Source: Methanolobus psychrophilus R15 (GTDB taxonomy: Archaea; Halobacteriota; Methanosarcinia; Methanosarcinales; Methanosarcinaceae). From it: a stretch of 64,000 bases of DNA. The DNA lies in the NCBI GenBank assembly GCA_000306725.1, contig CP003083.1:2902042-2966041 (forward strand), read 5' to 3'. The translations under genes and the position numbers were made by a program. Below, piece after piece: positions 34,994-45,705 of the stretch; positions within the stretch are counted from its first letter, which is position 1, and each line of letters begins with the position of its first letter. A model generated the notes under the pieces. The model made no database searches and was not told where the DNA came from. It saw only the letters and a list, made by a program, of their open reading frames with translations.

Positions 34994-35537
34994 CATAACC
35001 TCCCCTTATATTCTTTTTCTATCGTATAGCAAGTATTTAGGTAGCACACTTGGCGGATAAATAAAATCTTATATAGGACACGTTTATGCCACATATTGTA
35101 CTTGTTTCTCGTATAATATACCGTTTTTATGACATAATTATTTTTTGATTTTATTTTTTTTACTCAGCGTGATTATCAGTATTCTCTTTTTAATTGAAGC
35201 GCGTGATTTTTTAAAACAAACCCGAAACCAAATAGAGTTATAAGAAGATTGAAAATATACAATTACTAACTTCAGAAGTTTGAAGCCTATAACATTGCCT
35301 CAATCAGGCAGTACTTCATTTTTGCGATTTCTAATAGTAATACTAATGATTGATTAAAAGTCCAGTGAACATTATACAAGTAAATCATCTGCATGTTTTA
35401 AAGCACTTGATGAAATGTCTGTAACTTTTTTTCTTCAAAAAGTTATAGAACATTGATTCAAAAACAAGAAGGTGTATCATCCCAATATATTACAATAAGC
35501 TTAATCAGCAAATTGAATATAAGTGGATGGTACATGA
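34994..35537. other. Intergenic region with a 9-bp hairpin
   Basis: 544 bases, no gene. TAACTTTTT (35422-35430) and AAAAAGTTA (35437-35445) form a perfect 9-bp AT stem about 95 bases before the propeller gene. TATA-like stretches serve both flanking genes. Nothing else stands out. Confidence 0.35.
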
Positions 35538-36647
35538 ATGAATATCAAGCAAGCGGGTTTAATTATTGGCATAGCCATTTTAATTATTATTGCAATAGCT
35601 GTGAATAATTCTACAGCCGATGCAGCTGTAGGAACAGAAACCAAGATATCTGATTCTATACATGCAACATCTCCTGTAGTTTATGGTAATTGGATTGTGT
35701 GGGTAGATGCAGTAGGTGTTCACGGAGATTTTGGAAAAATCTTTATGCGTAATGTTTCTTCTGGAGAGATACGGCAGTTAAAAACTCCATCTTATTCACA
35801 TTCAACAGAATATTATTCTCCTGCAATTCATGAAGATAGAGTAGTCTGGGTCGAGGAAACATTGAATGGTTCAATTATCTACTTCTATAATATTTCCACT
35901 AACGAGACTTCACCATTAGTTGAAACAAGCGTTAATCCTAATCCTGCTATCTATAATGATCTGTTAGTATGGCAAGATGATAGTAATGGTAGCTGGGACA
36001 TTTACATGTACAATATAGCGACTGGAGAAGAGCAACAGATAACCAAAGATAGCACATCTGATCAAATGAATCCTGTAATTTATGAGGACATAATAGTGTG
36101 GCAGGATGACCGTAATTACAACGAGGCCAGAAGCCATGAAAATGTAGAATATATATCTGAATTCTTTAGAATGCTCCAGAGAAGTGATTTTAGTCAAATG
36201 TGGGATATCTACATGTACAATATATCGACTGGAGAGGAGAAGCAGATTACCACACATGTTTCAAATCAGATAAATCCAGCAATCTATGGTGATACAGTAG
36301 TATGGCAGGATTACAGAAACTGGAACTGGGATATTTACATGTATAATCTGTCCTCCGAGGAAATGAGGCAGATAACAACAAATGAGTCTGTACAATGGGA
36401 ACCTGCAATATATAAAGACAAAATTGTCTGGGTTGATAATAACAGAACTGAATTCTACCTTTACCGTGAGATTTACATGTATAACATTTCGACAGAAGAA
36501 ATTATTCAAATAACTGATTGGGGAGCAGAGTTCGACTATCCTACTGAAACTTATTGGAGAGGACAACCTTCAATTTATGAAAACAAGATTGTGTGGTCTG
36601 ACGAACGTGGAGGAATGGAAACCCTCAAATCTTTATGTTCTCTCTAG
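35538..36647 (+). CDS. Beta-propeller surface protein, 5' part (frameshifted gene)
   Basis: 369 residues. A signal peptide (residues 7-28, hydrophobic, ending NNSTADAA) sends it outside. At least six TolB-like propeller repeats follow, each of the form PAIYGDTVVWQDYRN...WDIYMYNLSSEEMRQIT. Near 36612 one base appears missing: adding an A in GGAGGAATGG would carry the frame through NGNPQIFMFSLGEQ into the next frame. As written, the protein stops after KSLCSL. The two parts are almost certainly one gene, split by mutation or by a base-calling error. Confidence 0.75.
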   Translation: MNIKQAGLIIGIAILIIIAIAVNNSTADAAVGTETKISDSIHATSPVVYGNWIVWVDAVGVHGDFGKIFMRNVSSGEIRQLKTPSYSHSTEYYSPAIHEDRVVWVEETLNGSIIYFYNISTNETSPLVETSVNPNPAIYNDLLVWQDDSNGSWDIYMYNIATGEEQQITKDSTSDQMNPVIYEDIIVWQDDRNYNEARSHENVEYISEFFRMLQRSDFSQMWDIYMYNISTGEEKQITTHVSNQINPAIYGDTVVWQDYRNWNWDIYMYNLSSEEMRQITTNESVQWEPAIYKDKIVWVDNNRTEFYLYREIYMYNISTEEIIQITDWGAEFDYPTETYWRGQPSIYENKIVWSDERGGMETLKSLCSL

Positions 36648-38461
36648 GTGAACAGAGACCACCTGAATGGGAAGAACCTATGGAAGAGGAACGTACTAAT
36701 GATGTACCTGCTGAAGATGATGTAAATAAACCATCCGAACAACTCAAGAAACTTCAAGATCATATAAGTGGTCTGGATGGAGTGGACACAGGTACTAAAA
36801 GGTCTCTCTCAGCAAATCTAAATAATGCTATTACCATGGCTGAGAAAGAGGATAAGGAAAAAAGTATTGACAGATTAGAAAAATTAATCGAGTCAATTGA
36901 GAAACAGCTTTTGCCAAAGGAAAGATTATCTCCTGAACAGGCAGAGTATATCATCGGTGAGCTGGAGAGAATTATCGAACTGATAGATGATTCAGGAGTT
37001 GTAATACCTCCGAGTGACACACCAAAGATGGCTGAAGGTACGGAGATGCAGGTAACTGCAGATGAATTTGATCAAATAGCTCCTTCAATTTACGGATCTA
37101 AAATAGTATGGAGAGATGGACGCCATGTTCCCTTTTCAGATGACCATTCATATGAAATCTATTCATATGATTTAGTAACAGGAGAAGAGTCGCGTGTTAC
37201 TAAAGAAGATGCATTCGTCCTAGATTACCTTTCAATATACGATGACATAATTGTTTGGTTAGACCATCGTCACTATTCAATAGGCAGCCATTTTGATGAT
37301 GTCTATATGTTGAATCTTACTACAGGTCAAGAACAGCGTATAACAACAAGTGGTTTTGCTTGGTATCCTGTAATATTTGGTAGATGGATAGCATATAAGG
37401 ATGGCACTTACTCGGGAGACACTTATGTTTACGCATACAATGTAGATTCTGGTAAGACCGTGAATACAACAGAAACAGCTGGAATCAATATGTTTTCAGT
37501 TTATGATGAAAGATTGATTTGGCCATGTGGAGATGGTTTTTGCTTATATGACTTGTCTACTTCTACAAAAGACGTATATGCCAATGCCACACCTGATCGA
37601 CGCCTGTTTGCTAACGAACCTGGTTACATTATACTTCCAGAATGGGGTGGGCACTTGGCATTCTACGAGGACACAGTTGTATGGGTCGATTACAGAAACT
37701 CCAATTGGGATATCTACATGTACAATTTGTCTTCTTTAGAAGAAACTCAGCTTACTAGCAATGGGTCAAGTCAGATCCTTCCAGAAATATATGGAAATAA
37801 AGTAGTATGGCAGGATAATCGTAATGGGAACTGGGATATTTTCATGTATGATCTTACTTTAAAGGAAGAATTCCAGATCACTGAACATAGTGCTAATCAG
37901 ACACAACCTGCAATATACGAAAACAAAATAGTATGGCAGGATGATCGTAATGGAAACTATGATAGAGATATTTACATGTTTACTCTTGCAGAGCAGGGAT
38001 ATTCAGTTAATCAAGAGGATGTAAATAAATCAGTTGATGATATAACTCAAAAAGCTTCTGCGGAATCAGCAATATCTAATAAAACTACAGGAGCTAATGG
38101 AAATACAACCGCAGGGGCATCGATAAGTAATTCAACATCAGGAGTAGTCAAGAACAAGACAGCACAGCCTACTGAAGAATCAACTGGGAATACTTCTGAA
38201 AATACAATTGGAGAATCGACTGAAAAAGTGGATGAGGATGAGAATGCTTCCACTATAAAAGATGTCGAAAATACAGCAGGTGAGGAAAACGCGAATGTCA
38301 CTGACGAATCATCACCAGAATTACTCAATGGTCAAGTAGCTGAGAATACATCTGATGAATTTGAAGAAGAATCAACCTGGCAAGTTGTTGAAAATACTAC
38401 TGAGGAGAAATCAACGGAAGAAGTAATTGAAACTTCTACAGATGAGTCTTCTGAAGAATAA
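36635..38461 (+). CDS. Beta-propeller surface protein, 3' part (frameshifted gene)
   Basis: 608 residues in the +1 frame, overlapping the 5' part by 13 bases. It starts mid-protein (MFSLGEQRPPEWEEP), has a helical linker (EQLKKLQDHISGLDG to EYIIGELERIIELID), a second set of propeller repeats (VVWQDNRNGNWDIFMYDLTL) and a C-terminal Ser/Thr/Glu-rich stalk (about 145 residues) without an obvious membrane anchor. The complete protein would be about 970 residues and sit on the cell surface, probably in adhesion or binding. No ribosome site precedes 36635. Confidence 0.75.
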   Translation: MFSLGEQRPPEWEEPMEEERTNDVPAEDDVNKPSEQLKKLQDHISGLDGVDTGTKRSLSANLNNAITMAEKEDKEKSIDRLEKLIESIEKQLLPKERLSPEQAEYIIGELERIIELIDDSGVVIPPSDTPKMAEGTEMQVTADEFDQIAPSIYGSKIVWRDGRHVPFSDDHSYEIYSYDLVTGEESRVTKEDAFVLDYLSIYDDIIVWLDHRHYSIGSHFDDVYMLNLTTGQEQRITTSGFAWYPVIFGRWIAYKDGTYSGDTYVYAYNVDSGKTVNTTETAGINMFSVYDERLIWPCGDGFCLYDLSTSTKDVYANATPDRRLFANEPGYIILPEWGGHLAFYEDTVVWVDYRNSNWDIYMYNLSSLEETQLTSNGSSQILPEIYGNKVVWQDNRNGNWDIFMYDLTLKEEFQITEHSANQTQPAIYENKIVWQDDRNGNYDRDIYMFTLAEQGYSVNQEDVNKSVDDITQKASAESAISNKTTGANGNTTAGASISNSTSGVVKNKTAQPTEESTGNTSENTIGESTEKVDEDENASTIKDVENTAGEENANVTDESSPELLNGQVAENTSDEFEEESTWQVVENTTEEKSTEEVIETSTDESSEE

Positions 38462-38548
38462 ATGTTGGGTTTTGTATGAAAGGTATAATTTGATGAATAG
38501 CTTCAGTGCCAATCTCTAAAAAAACGTTTTTGACTTTATTTTAAGCCT

Positions 38549-38752
38549 CTAGAATTTACTTTTCCCTTTTAGCTTCCCGTCACTTGGCCTCTCATCATCA
38601 CCACGACTCTGCCAATAGGCATCATTGTTCGGATTGCCTTGGCTTGCATGGTTGTCTAAGTCTGATTGTTCTTTTCCACGGCTCTGCTGGTAAGCTTCAT
38701 TGTTAGGGTTAAGCTGATCTGCGCGGTTATCTTGATCTGACTTCTTGCTCAT
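38549..38752 (-). CDS. Small hydrophilic repeat protein
   Basis: 67 residues from the ATG at 38752, eight bases after AAGGAGGTGG. Two tandem repeats of about 24 residues are visible: DNRADQLNPNNEAYQQSRG and DNHASQGNPNNDAYWQSRG, followed by a basic tail KLKGKSKF. Very hydrophilic, probably disordered. Short NPNN-x-AY-x-SRG proteins also occur in bacteria, without a known role; a stress-type function would be guesswork. Confidence 0.7.
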   Translation of the reverse strand: MSKKSDQDNRADQLNPNNEAYQQSRGKEQSDLDNHASQGNPNNDAYWQSRGDDERPSDGKLKGKSKF

Positions 38753-39163
38753 CCTTTCCACCTCCTTTTAGCTTTAAAAAGACTATCTCGCTAAGCTTTA
38801 AATAAATACCTTTAAAAATAGTAGAGTAATGGGTTTTGTAGGAATCCTGTAAAGGTCAGGATCTATGGCCTATATTCAGTAAATACAACCAGCATCTAAG
38901 AGTAAATTGGAAAATACATGGTGGGCATGGACAGTTTGTTTGAGTATAGAAGATTTCTAAAGAGCCAAAATTATTAACAGTTAAATACTTCATATCTAGG
39001 AACAGCTATTTATAGAATCCTACCCTTGTAAAGCTGCTTTTAGAGTTTGATACTGATTTGCTGAATTATAGGTTTAGATAGTATTTTCACATTTACTGTT
39101 TTTCTTATTTTCAACCAAATGGTTGTATTTCTTTTTAAGCTAATCAAATAGGACGTGAAATAT
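38753..39163. promoter_or_regulatory. Promoter region between hydrophilic protein and TRAM genes
   Basis: 411 bases, AT-rich, divergent. It supplies both promoters; TTTTTAAGC near 39132 lies close to the TRAM start and GGACGTGAAAT is its likely ribosome site. No other feature is seen. Confidence 0.3.
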
Positions 39164-39367
39164 TTGTTTAGTAACATGCAGTCAAGTGCTCCAGTAGAAG
39201 CTGGACAGAATTATGAAGTGACAATTGAAGACATCGCAAGAGAAGGCGACGGAATCGCAAGAGTAAGCGGATTTGTTGTCTTTGTTCCCAACACCGAAGT
39301 TGGCGATGAAGTCACGATAAAGGTCAATAAGGTAATGAGTAAATTCGCTTTTGGCGAAGTTGCTTAA
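39164..39367 (+). CDS. TRAM-domain mini-protein, second copy
   Basis: 67 residues from TTG 39164, chosen because it aligns with the ATG of the paralogue at 20308 and because the leader GGACGTGAAATAT matches GGATGTGAAATTAT there. The TRAM domain is nearly identical (YEVTIEDIAREGDGIARVSG, FVPNTEVGDEVTIKVNKV, KFAFGEV). RNA binding, likely chaperone-like. GTG 39155 and ATG 39176 are alternative starts. Confidence 0.85.
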   Translation: MFSNMQSSAPVEAGQNYEVTIEDIAREGDGIARVSGFVVFVPNTEVGDEVTIKVNKVMSKFAFGEVA

Positions 39368-39458
39368 ATCTTACAATTGGTTAAACATTTAGTGGGAAAT
39401 CAACTATTTGTTTTTCCATCCTTCTTTTTTAATCTAATTTTATGTAAGTGTAAGTGGT

Positions 39459-39638
39459 TCATTCACTCTTCTTACAAAGGTTCCCTGCTAGAATAATACA
39501 CATTATTGCTCCTACACCATATATAGGAATTAATTGGATTAAATAATCTGATTCCCGCAGTATAAATGCAGATGCAAAAATAACCGCTGCCCATATTATG
39601 GCAATAGCAATGACGGTCCTACTACATTTTGTATCCAT
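39459..39638 (-). CDS. Small two-helix membrane protein
   Basis: 59 residues. Two hydrophobic helices (TVIAIAIIWAAVIFASAFIL, then LIQLIPIYGVGAIMCIIL) joined by a short charged turn RESDY, ending CKKSE. The pattern is typical of genuine small membrane proteins. The ribosome site is weak. It converges with the TRAM gene. Family unknown. Confidence 0.5.
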   Translation of the reverse strand: MDTKCSRTVIAIAIIWAAVIFASAFILRESDYLIQLIPIYGVGAIMCIILAGNLCKKSE

Positions 39639-40461
39639 ATATCATTCAACACTCTTACTCATTTAAGTATTTTATGTAACCCGTGTATGCTATGTAATGC
39701 ATGTATCCCATACAAGAGTTACAACACAAGTTACTTAATGCAGTCCTTCCAATCTTATATCTCAAATTTAAGATTGAGTATTGAATATATGCTTGATGAT
39801 CACAATATTTTGGCCATGTAGAAAACCGATTGAAATCACAATCTATAGGCAAACTTTTGTAAGAATAGTCTCCATTAAAGGTAACATGGCAAATTTTATT
39901 AGTGCTACATAATTGCTTGAATTTAGAGGTTTTCTACAGGGCCGTATCAAAGTGCATGTAAAAGACCAAATGCTAAATGCTGTTAAACGTAAGCAGCACT
40001 TTGGACTGACACCATACTTATTTGGTTCAATTGCTTGCTTTGTGAGGTTACGGAGTTATTGAAGTATCCATCCCTGGGTTACGCACTCAAGTCCTTTCAA
40101 GTATGAACTAGTTTTATCCGAACTAAACAGGACAGAATCTAACATATATGAAAGAGTTCCATTTTGTGACTTCTTGTACAGAAGAGACATATCTGTAGAT
40201 TTGTCTCGCTTGCTCTGCTAAAATTAGTTTTCTCCTTATTATTAGCTTGATTTACATGATCTAAAAGTTCAGATGATATAACTCAATTGAAGAGTTCGGG
40301 TGAAATATATAGGCTGAACATTCAGGATATTTCTATCAACTGAAAAGCTCAGCACATTTAATCCAATTGAACTCTCAGACACAAGATAAGTATGCATCGT
40401 CCATAATCTCGACCGAACCCTCTCAAGTTCGTTCCAGGGTAAAGATGTATTGTAGGCTGAT
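39639..40461. other. Gene-poor region with possible remnants
   Basis: 823 bases. A short coding-like stretch near 39944-40062 (plus strand: GRIKVHVKDQMLNAVKRKQ, then LTPYLFGSIACFVRL, stop) looks like the tail of a lost gene. A 65-codon minus frame at 39655-39852 is rich in Tyr and Cys and unconvincing. No RNA or repeat is seen. Confidence 0.3.
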
Positions 40462-41169
40462 TCATTTACCATAGATGAGTTCCATATTCGGTTGCTCCGT
40501 ACCGAAGTGATGAGCCCAGATGAACGCATGCTGGAATAACGCAATCACCAGTGCCAGATGTGATCCCAATAACAAAGCGATACTCCAGAGACCAAAAAAA
40601 GCGAAGGTATACGTAGCATTTGGTGTCCAGCTAAAAGCTCCCTCGGTTACAAGCGGCATCTCTCGATATCGTCGGCGAAAGTGATCGCCACCGACTGCAC
40701 GTTTGAATCCGAAATACTGCTTTACCGACCAACCAGTGTATAGTGCGGGGACTAACAACGCGAGTGCCATAGCGATTTGAATCCATCGAGGTAAGGCAAG
40801 CGTCAGTGGATTGGCCAAGCCCGCCGCGATAACGACAAGCGGGCGAGCAATCAACATCGGAGAAAAGAGGATGGAATGGACTGTAAGGTCATACCGTCCG
40901 AACAGTCTTGTGAAGAGCCCCCATCCCAGTTGCCCACGGAATACGACCCACACGTAGAACTGATGGAGAATAGTGAGTCCGACGGCGGCCCAGAACCAGC
41001 CAATATCGCTAATTCTGAGCCAGGACCCTTCGGTAAGGACTGGAGCAGCGAGAGCCCACGCGATGGCGGTGAGAATGACGGCTGCTGTTAAATGGAGGAA
41101 CTGACCACAGAACAGAAATCGAAGCGATTGGGCCTTGGAGATAGTTAGCGCATCATGGCGATTAGACAT
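40462..41169 (-). CDS. Membrane methyltransferase-like protein (isoprenylcysteine/phospholipid type)
   Basis: 235 residues with about six hydrophobic helices. The C-terminal part has RYREMPLVTEGAFSWTPNATYTFAFFGLW and AHHFGTEQPNMELIYGK, resembling the SAM-binding end of ICMT/PEMT-type membrane methyltransferases, where R-x-P-x2-V/G-x-N and E-x2-Y motifs occur. Substrate unknown. Base composition is GC-richer than neighbours, and codon use differs, suggesting horizontal acquisition. Confidence 0.7.
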   Translation of the reverse strand: MSNRHDALTISKAQSLRFLFCGQFLHLTAAVILTAIAWALAAPVLTEGSWLRISDIGWFWAAVGLTILHQFYVWVVFRGQLGWGLFTRLFGRYDLTVHSILFSPMLIARPLVVIAAGLANPLTLALPRWIQIAMALALLVPALYTGWSVKQYFGFKRAVGGDHFRRRYREMPLVTEGAFSWTPNATYTFAFFGLWSIALLLGSHLALVIALFQHAFIWAHHFGTEQPNMELIYGK

Positions 41170-41566
41170 ATTAACATCATGGTTGGCTTGCTACTAAAAA
41201 ATTGGGTATTGTTAACTAAATATATCTAATCTAGAGATAGATAAATAATTGTGAACTGCCCATTTCCTTTTATGAGTGGTTCACATGCGCAGAAAGATGG
41301 GCACGAACGTATTTTTATTTTAATTGCTCTATGCCTCTGGAACTTTTTCTGATAATGTCTTTGTTGTCACGGAAAAGTAGACGGTTGCAATTCCTTCTTT
41401 AATTCATAGAACTTGTTGGTATTAACAGTTATAATAAGCAAAAGTTGAAATATTATATAATATAATCAATAATAAACGTAAATAATCTATTTATAATATG
41501 GGCAGTTTGCATCATGGTCTGACCACACTAAAACAGTGCGCCAGAGGCAAAACAGAAGGGACAATA
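41170..41566 (+). promoter_or_regulatory. Divergent promoter region before the hybrid kinase
   Basis: 397 bases. TATA-like ATATTATATAATATAATC lies near 41450-41467 and TTTATAATATG at 41490-41500. The ATG at 41498 overlaps that TATA-like stretch, so the leader and true start are probably downstream. Confidence 0.35.
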
Positions 41567-44500
41567 ATGAAAAACGAAGAAAGTGTGGAACGGCTGTTTA
41601 AAATAAACAGCTGTCTGCTTGATTTGGGCGCCGACTATGAAGCCAATATTAACATCCTGACAGCGCTTTGCGGTGAACTCCTAAATGGTACATGTGCCCT
41701 ATACAACCGACTTAATGGTGACATGCTATATTCTGTTGGACAATGGCATACTCCTCCAGACTATATATCAGAGGATCAACCGCAAGGGCATATCTGCTAC
41801 GACCTGATCAAAGGCGATATCCCAGAACCTTACATTGTGCGCAATCTAGGCGAAAAAAACTATGCTAAGACAGACCCAAATGTTGCATTATATAATCTTC
41901 AGACTTATATCGGTCATCCAGTTATGTGTTGCAATGAGGTTGTCGGTTCTCTTTGTGTCGTGTATCAGAAAGAGATAGAACCCAGTGAGGATGACAAACA
42001 TATTATTGGACTCATCGCTTCAGCTATTGGCAGAGAGGAAGAACGTAAAAATGTAGAAGAGGAGCTGCATAGAAGCCAGCAGCAACTATCCAATGCATTA
42101 AATATCGGAAAGCTTGGCCACTGGGAACTTGATGTTGTCAAGGGTATATTTACTTTTTCGGATGAGTTTTACTCCATATTCCGCACGAATGCTAAGGAAA
42201 TGGGCGGCTACAGAATGCCAATCGAGGATTATGCCAGGCGTTTTGTACATCCAGATGATAGTCATATGGTCTCAGAGGAGATGCGCAAGGCATTGGACGC
42301 TGAATATACAGATTTCAGTGGTTACATTGAACATCGCATGCTCTATGCTGACGGGAGCACAGGTTACCTGGCAGTCAAATTCTTTATCGGAAAAAACAGT
42401 AAAGGTCAAACTGTCAAATCCTATGGTGTTAATCAAGACATTACTGATCGCAAGTTGTCAGAAAAATCTTTGATGCATTCTCACAACTTATTGAGCTATA
42501 TCGTAGAACACACAAGAAGTGCTGTTGCAGTACACGACCGCGATTTAAATTATATATATGTCAGCCAGCGGTACCTTGACGAGTACAAGGTCAAAATGAA
42601 GGATATCATAGGAAAACACCACTACGAAGTATTCCCAGATCTACCTCAAAAGTGGAGAGACATTCATCAAATGGCGCTTGCTGGTGAAGTTATAAGTGCT
42701 GAAGATGATCAATATATAAGGGAGGATGGCACTGTAGAGTGGGCTCGCTGGGAATGCCGTCCTTGGTACGAAATGGATGAATCGATCGGTGGAATTATTG
42801 TTTACACCGAGGTCATTACCGACCGCAAGCAGGCAGAGAAAAACCTGGAGGAAACTTCCAATATCCTGGAAGCCATGCTGGATCAACTACAGGACGGAGT
42901 AGCTTTCCAGAATACCGACTTTACAATTATGCGCTATAACAAAGCTGGTTATGAATTGTTAAACATGTCACCTGAAGATGTGGTAGGTAAGAAATGTTAT
43001 GAGTTGATCGGACGCCAAGATGTATGCCCAAATTGTCAGTCAAAAAAAGCTCTGGAAACAAAAAAGATCGAGACTGCAGAGAGATATGTGCCTGAACTTA
43101 ATAGATACATAAGGGCAACAAGTAATCCGATACTGGATGAAAATGGAGAGATTCTCTTCATAGTTGAACAGCTCCAGGACATCACTGAAAGCAAACAAAC
43201 AGAAGAAGAATTAAAGCGACGTGAAACACTCCTAAACAAGGTATTTGATATTCTACCTGTTGGACTATGGTTTGCTGACGCTAACGGAAAACTTCTGCGG
43301 GGAAATCCTGCTGGAAAGCTTATATGGGGTGCTGAACCGCTTGTTCCTCCTGAAGAATACAGTGTGTTTAAAGCATGGAGGTTTCCTACAGGTGAAGAAG
43401 TGCTTCCTGAAGATTGGGCACTGGCCCACACTATCAAAGAAGGTATAGCGGTAAAGGATGAGCTCCTGGAAATTGAGGCATTTGATAATAAAAGAAGGAT
43501 CATACTCAATTATACGGCTCCAGTACTAAGTGATGATGGAGAGACGTTGGGAGCAATAATAGTCAACAACGACATCACTGGACTCAAGGAGACAGAGATG
43601 GAACTAATAAAGGCTAAGGAGGCTGCAGAAGCTGCCAACATAGCCAAGTCTGAATTCCTTGCCACCATGAGCCATGAGATTCGCACACCTATGAATGCGA
43701 TAATGGGTTTTACCGATTTACTAATGGAAACCGAGATGAGCAATGCACAACGACATTATACTCAAATTGTGCAAAAAAGTGGGGGAACGCTCCTTAATCT
43801 TATAGAAGATGTACTTGATATATCAAAGATAGCTGCTGGTAAACTCGAACTTGAAAGACTGGACTTTGATCTGCTAGATCTTTTCAAAGACTTCATCGAC
43901 ACTATGGGCCTGCGTGCGCAGCTTAAGGGGCTGGAACTATCATACAGCCTTAAAGAGAATGTTCCCTTACTGCTTCATGGTGATCCAAGTCGTTTGACCC
44001 AGATACTTACCAATCTTACAGGAAATGCCATAAAATTCACTTCAGAAGGAAAAGTAATAATCCATGTTTCAGTAGAATCCCAGAACTGTGACAATGTTAT
44101 GCTGCGCTTCTCTGTGAGCGATACAGGCATTGGCATTCCTGAGGAAAAGATCGACCTGATCTTTGAAAAGTTCATCCAGGCAGATTCCTCTAACAGCCGC
44201 AGATTCGGTGGTACAGGTCTGGGACTTGCAATATCCAAGCAACTGGTAAAAATGATGGATGGAAACATTGGTGTTATCAGTAAAGTTGGAGAAGGATCGG
44301 AATTCTGGTTCACCGTATGGCTGGAAAAACAGTCCAAAGCAAAGTGTGTAGAAAAGTCTGAAAAAGAGAATTTGATTCAAACCAACAATAACGTACTGAA
44401 TATCCTGCTGGTCGAGGATGATATGCACAGTCAGGAAGTTGCTCAATCTATGCTAATTAACCTGGAATTCGATGTGGATACTGTTAACAATGGCGCAGAA

Positions 44501-44797
44501 GCTATAAAAGCTCTTGAGACACAACCATATGACTTGGTACTTATGGACATTCAAATGCCTGAGATAGACGGGCTAGAAGCGACAAAACTCATTCGAAGTC
44601 CAGAATCCAAGGTGATCAATAAGGATATACCTATAATTGCATTGACAGCACATGCCATCGAAGGTGACAGAGATAAGTTTTTTGAAGCGGGGATGAATGA
44701 CTATATCTCCAAGCCTATCTCATTAAAGGTAGTTAGGGAATTGCTAGACAAATGGAATAACATTATTCTTAAAAGCAGAGAATCTACTCAATTCTGA
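41567..44797 (+). CDS. Hybrid sensor histidine kinase (GAF-PAS4-HisKA-HATPase-REC)
   Basis: 1076 residues from ATG 41567, preceded by AGAAGGGACAATA; ATG 41498 (23 codons upstream) has no ribosome site. Order: GAF domain (about 10-160, with ICYDLI and YIGHPV), PAS units near 175, 305, 425 and 550, HisKA with MSHEIRTPMNAIMGF (phospho-His near 703), HATPase with NAIKFTSEG, DTGIGIPEEKIDLIF and [10 protein letters not shown], and a receiver domain with VEDDMHSQE and LMDIQMPEIDG (phospho-Asp near 993). It is soluble, with no membrane helix, and probably signals to an unlinked partner. The hybrid layout is bacterial in style, as is common in Methanosarcinales. Confidence 0.9.
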   Translation: MKNEESVERLFKINSCLLDLGADYEANINILTALCGELLNGTCALYNRLNGDMLYSVGQWHTPPDYISEDQPQGHICYDLIKGDIPEPYIVRNLGEKNYAKTDPNVALYNLQTYIGHPVMCCNEVVGSLCVVYQKEIEPSEDDKHIIGLIASAIGREEERKNVEEELHRSQQQLSNALNIGKLGHWELDVVKGIFTFSDEFYSIFRTNAKEMGGYRMPIEDYARRFVHPDDSHMVSEEMRKALDAEYTDFSGYIEHRMLYADGSTGYLAVKFFIGKNSKGQTVKSYGVNQDITDRKLSEKSLMHSHNLLSYIVEHTRSAVAVHDRDLNYIYVSQRYLDEYKVKMKDIIGKHHYEVFPDLPQKWRDIHQMALAGEVISAEDDQYIREDGTVEWARWECRPWYEMDESIGGIIVYTEVITDRKQAEKNLEETSNILEAMLDQLQDGVAFQNTDFTIMRYNKAGYELLNMSPEDVVGKKCYELIGRQDVCPNCQSKKALETKKIETAERYVPELNRYIRATSNPILDENGEILFIVEQLQDITESKQTEEELKRRETLLNKVFDILPVGLWFADANGKLLRGNPAGKLIWGAEPLVPPEEYSVFKAWRFPTGEEVLPEDWALAHTIKEGIAVKDELLEIEAFDNKRRIILNYTAPVLSDDGETLGAIIVNNDITGLKETEMELIKAKEAAEAANIAKSEFLATMSHEIRTPMNAIMGFTDLLMETEMSNAQRHYTQIVQKSGGTLLNLIEDVLDISKIAAGKLELERLDFDLLDLFKDFIDTMGLRAQLKGLELSYSLKENVPLLLHGDPSRLTQILTNLTGNAIKFTSEGKVIIHVSVESQNCDNVMLRFSVSDTGIGIPEEKIDLIFEKFIQADSSNSRRFGGTGLGLAISKQLVKMMDGNIGVISKVGEGSEFWFTVWLEKQSKAKCVEKSEKENLIQTNNNVLNILLVEDDMHSQEVAQSMLINLEFDVDTVNNGAEAIKALETQPYDLVLMDIQMPEIDGLEATKLIRSPESKVINKDIPIIALTAHAIEGDRDKFFEAGMNDYISKPISLKVVRELLDKWNNIILKSRESTQF

Positions 44798-45705
44798 TGC
44801 TCTGAATTTGATCGGATTCTCATGCAACTGTATACTTCATTCAGGCGAGTTCAACATATAGTGTTTATTATAATAGCATCGATTTTATCAAAGCGACTTT
44901 GCATTATATAACTATAGACTCCACCTATCTAGGTCAATACTAAATAAAGTCCTATTTCTTTGAAAAACAGCAAATAATTAATCTTAATTTATGATTATTG
45001 AGGATCCGCTGAGATGTTCGAAGGTTTCATATCAAGGATAGCATCTGCACAACTGTCGAAAGCACATATTATTTCAACAAAATTCACATCGAAAAGTAAC
45101 AATTGAAGATTGTGGGCAAAATTGTGATACAGGTAGTATGATTCTGAAATAATGTGAATAAAATGAAAGGTGCCCACACAGAATAAAATAAAAAACGGAG
45201 TATATATTGTACTGGAAGTACAGGGGTATAAATATTATAATATAATAAAAAGGCAGTCTGACACGTGGTTGTAAAATTGCTTGTGTGTTTTGCCAAGGGT
45301 TGTAATGAACCCATGACAAATATAATTCCACATATAGTATTAATTATATTTTCATGAATGGATTTATATATTATTCCTTATACAATCATATACGGGCATG
45401 TATCCTCATTGGTATACTTTACAGATATGGAATGAATTGAGATTGGTAATATCTCTGATTGTTAGCTATACTACATGTTTTTCAAAGAAATTGAGTTCGC
45501 GTAGATGGAAAAATAACATTCTAATGATCCTGAACATTCAAAAAAGGCATTTAATACCATTACTTCAATACTTTTTACAAATCTTGCACTTAATCAGTTT
45601 TCAATTCTATGGGATACAAGATACATGCCATGTTGCACATGGAAACAACAGATTTGTTGTGTATATTCAGGTGAAATTATTTCATATATATCTGGAGTAT
45701 GCTAG
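44798..45705. other. Intergenic region with inverted repeat
   Basis: 908 bases. TGTGGGCA (45111-45118) and TGCCCACA (45171-45178) are perfect complements 52 bases apart. A coding-like stretch near 45521-45640 (AFNTITSILFTNLALNQFSIL) may be a gene remnant. A 105-codon frame from 45398 lacks a ribosome site and is Ile/His/Leu-rich. Nothing certain. Confidence 0.35.

Noticed and set aside
40269-40544. 91-codon minus frame overlapping the membrane methyltransferase
   Set aside because: It is in another frame of a real gene for a third of its length and has no ribosome site.
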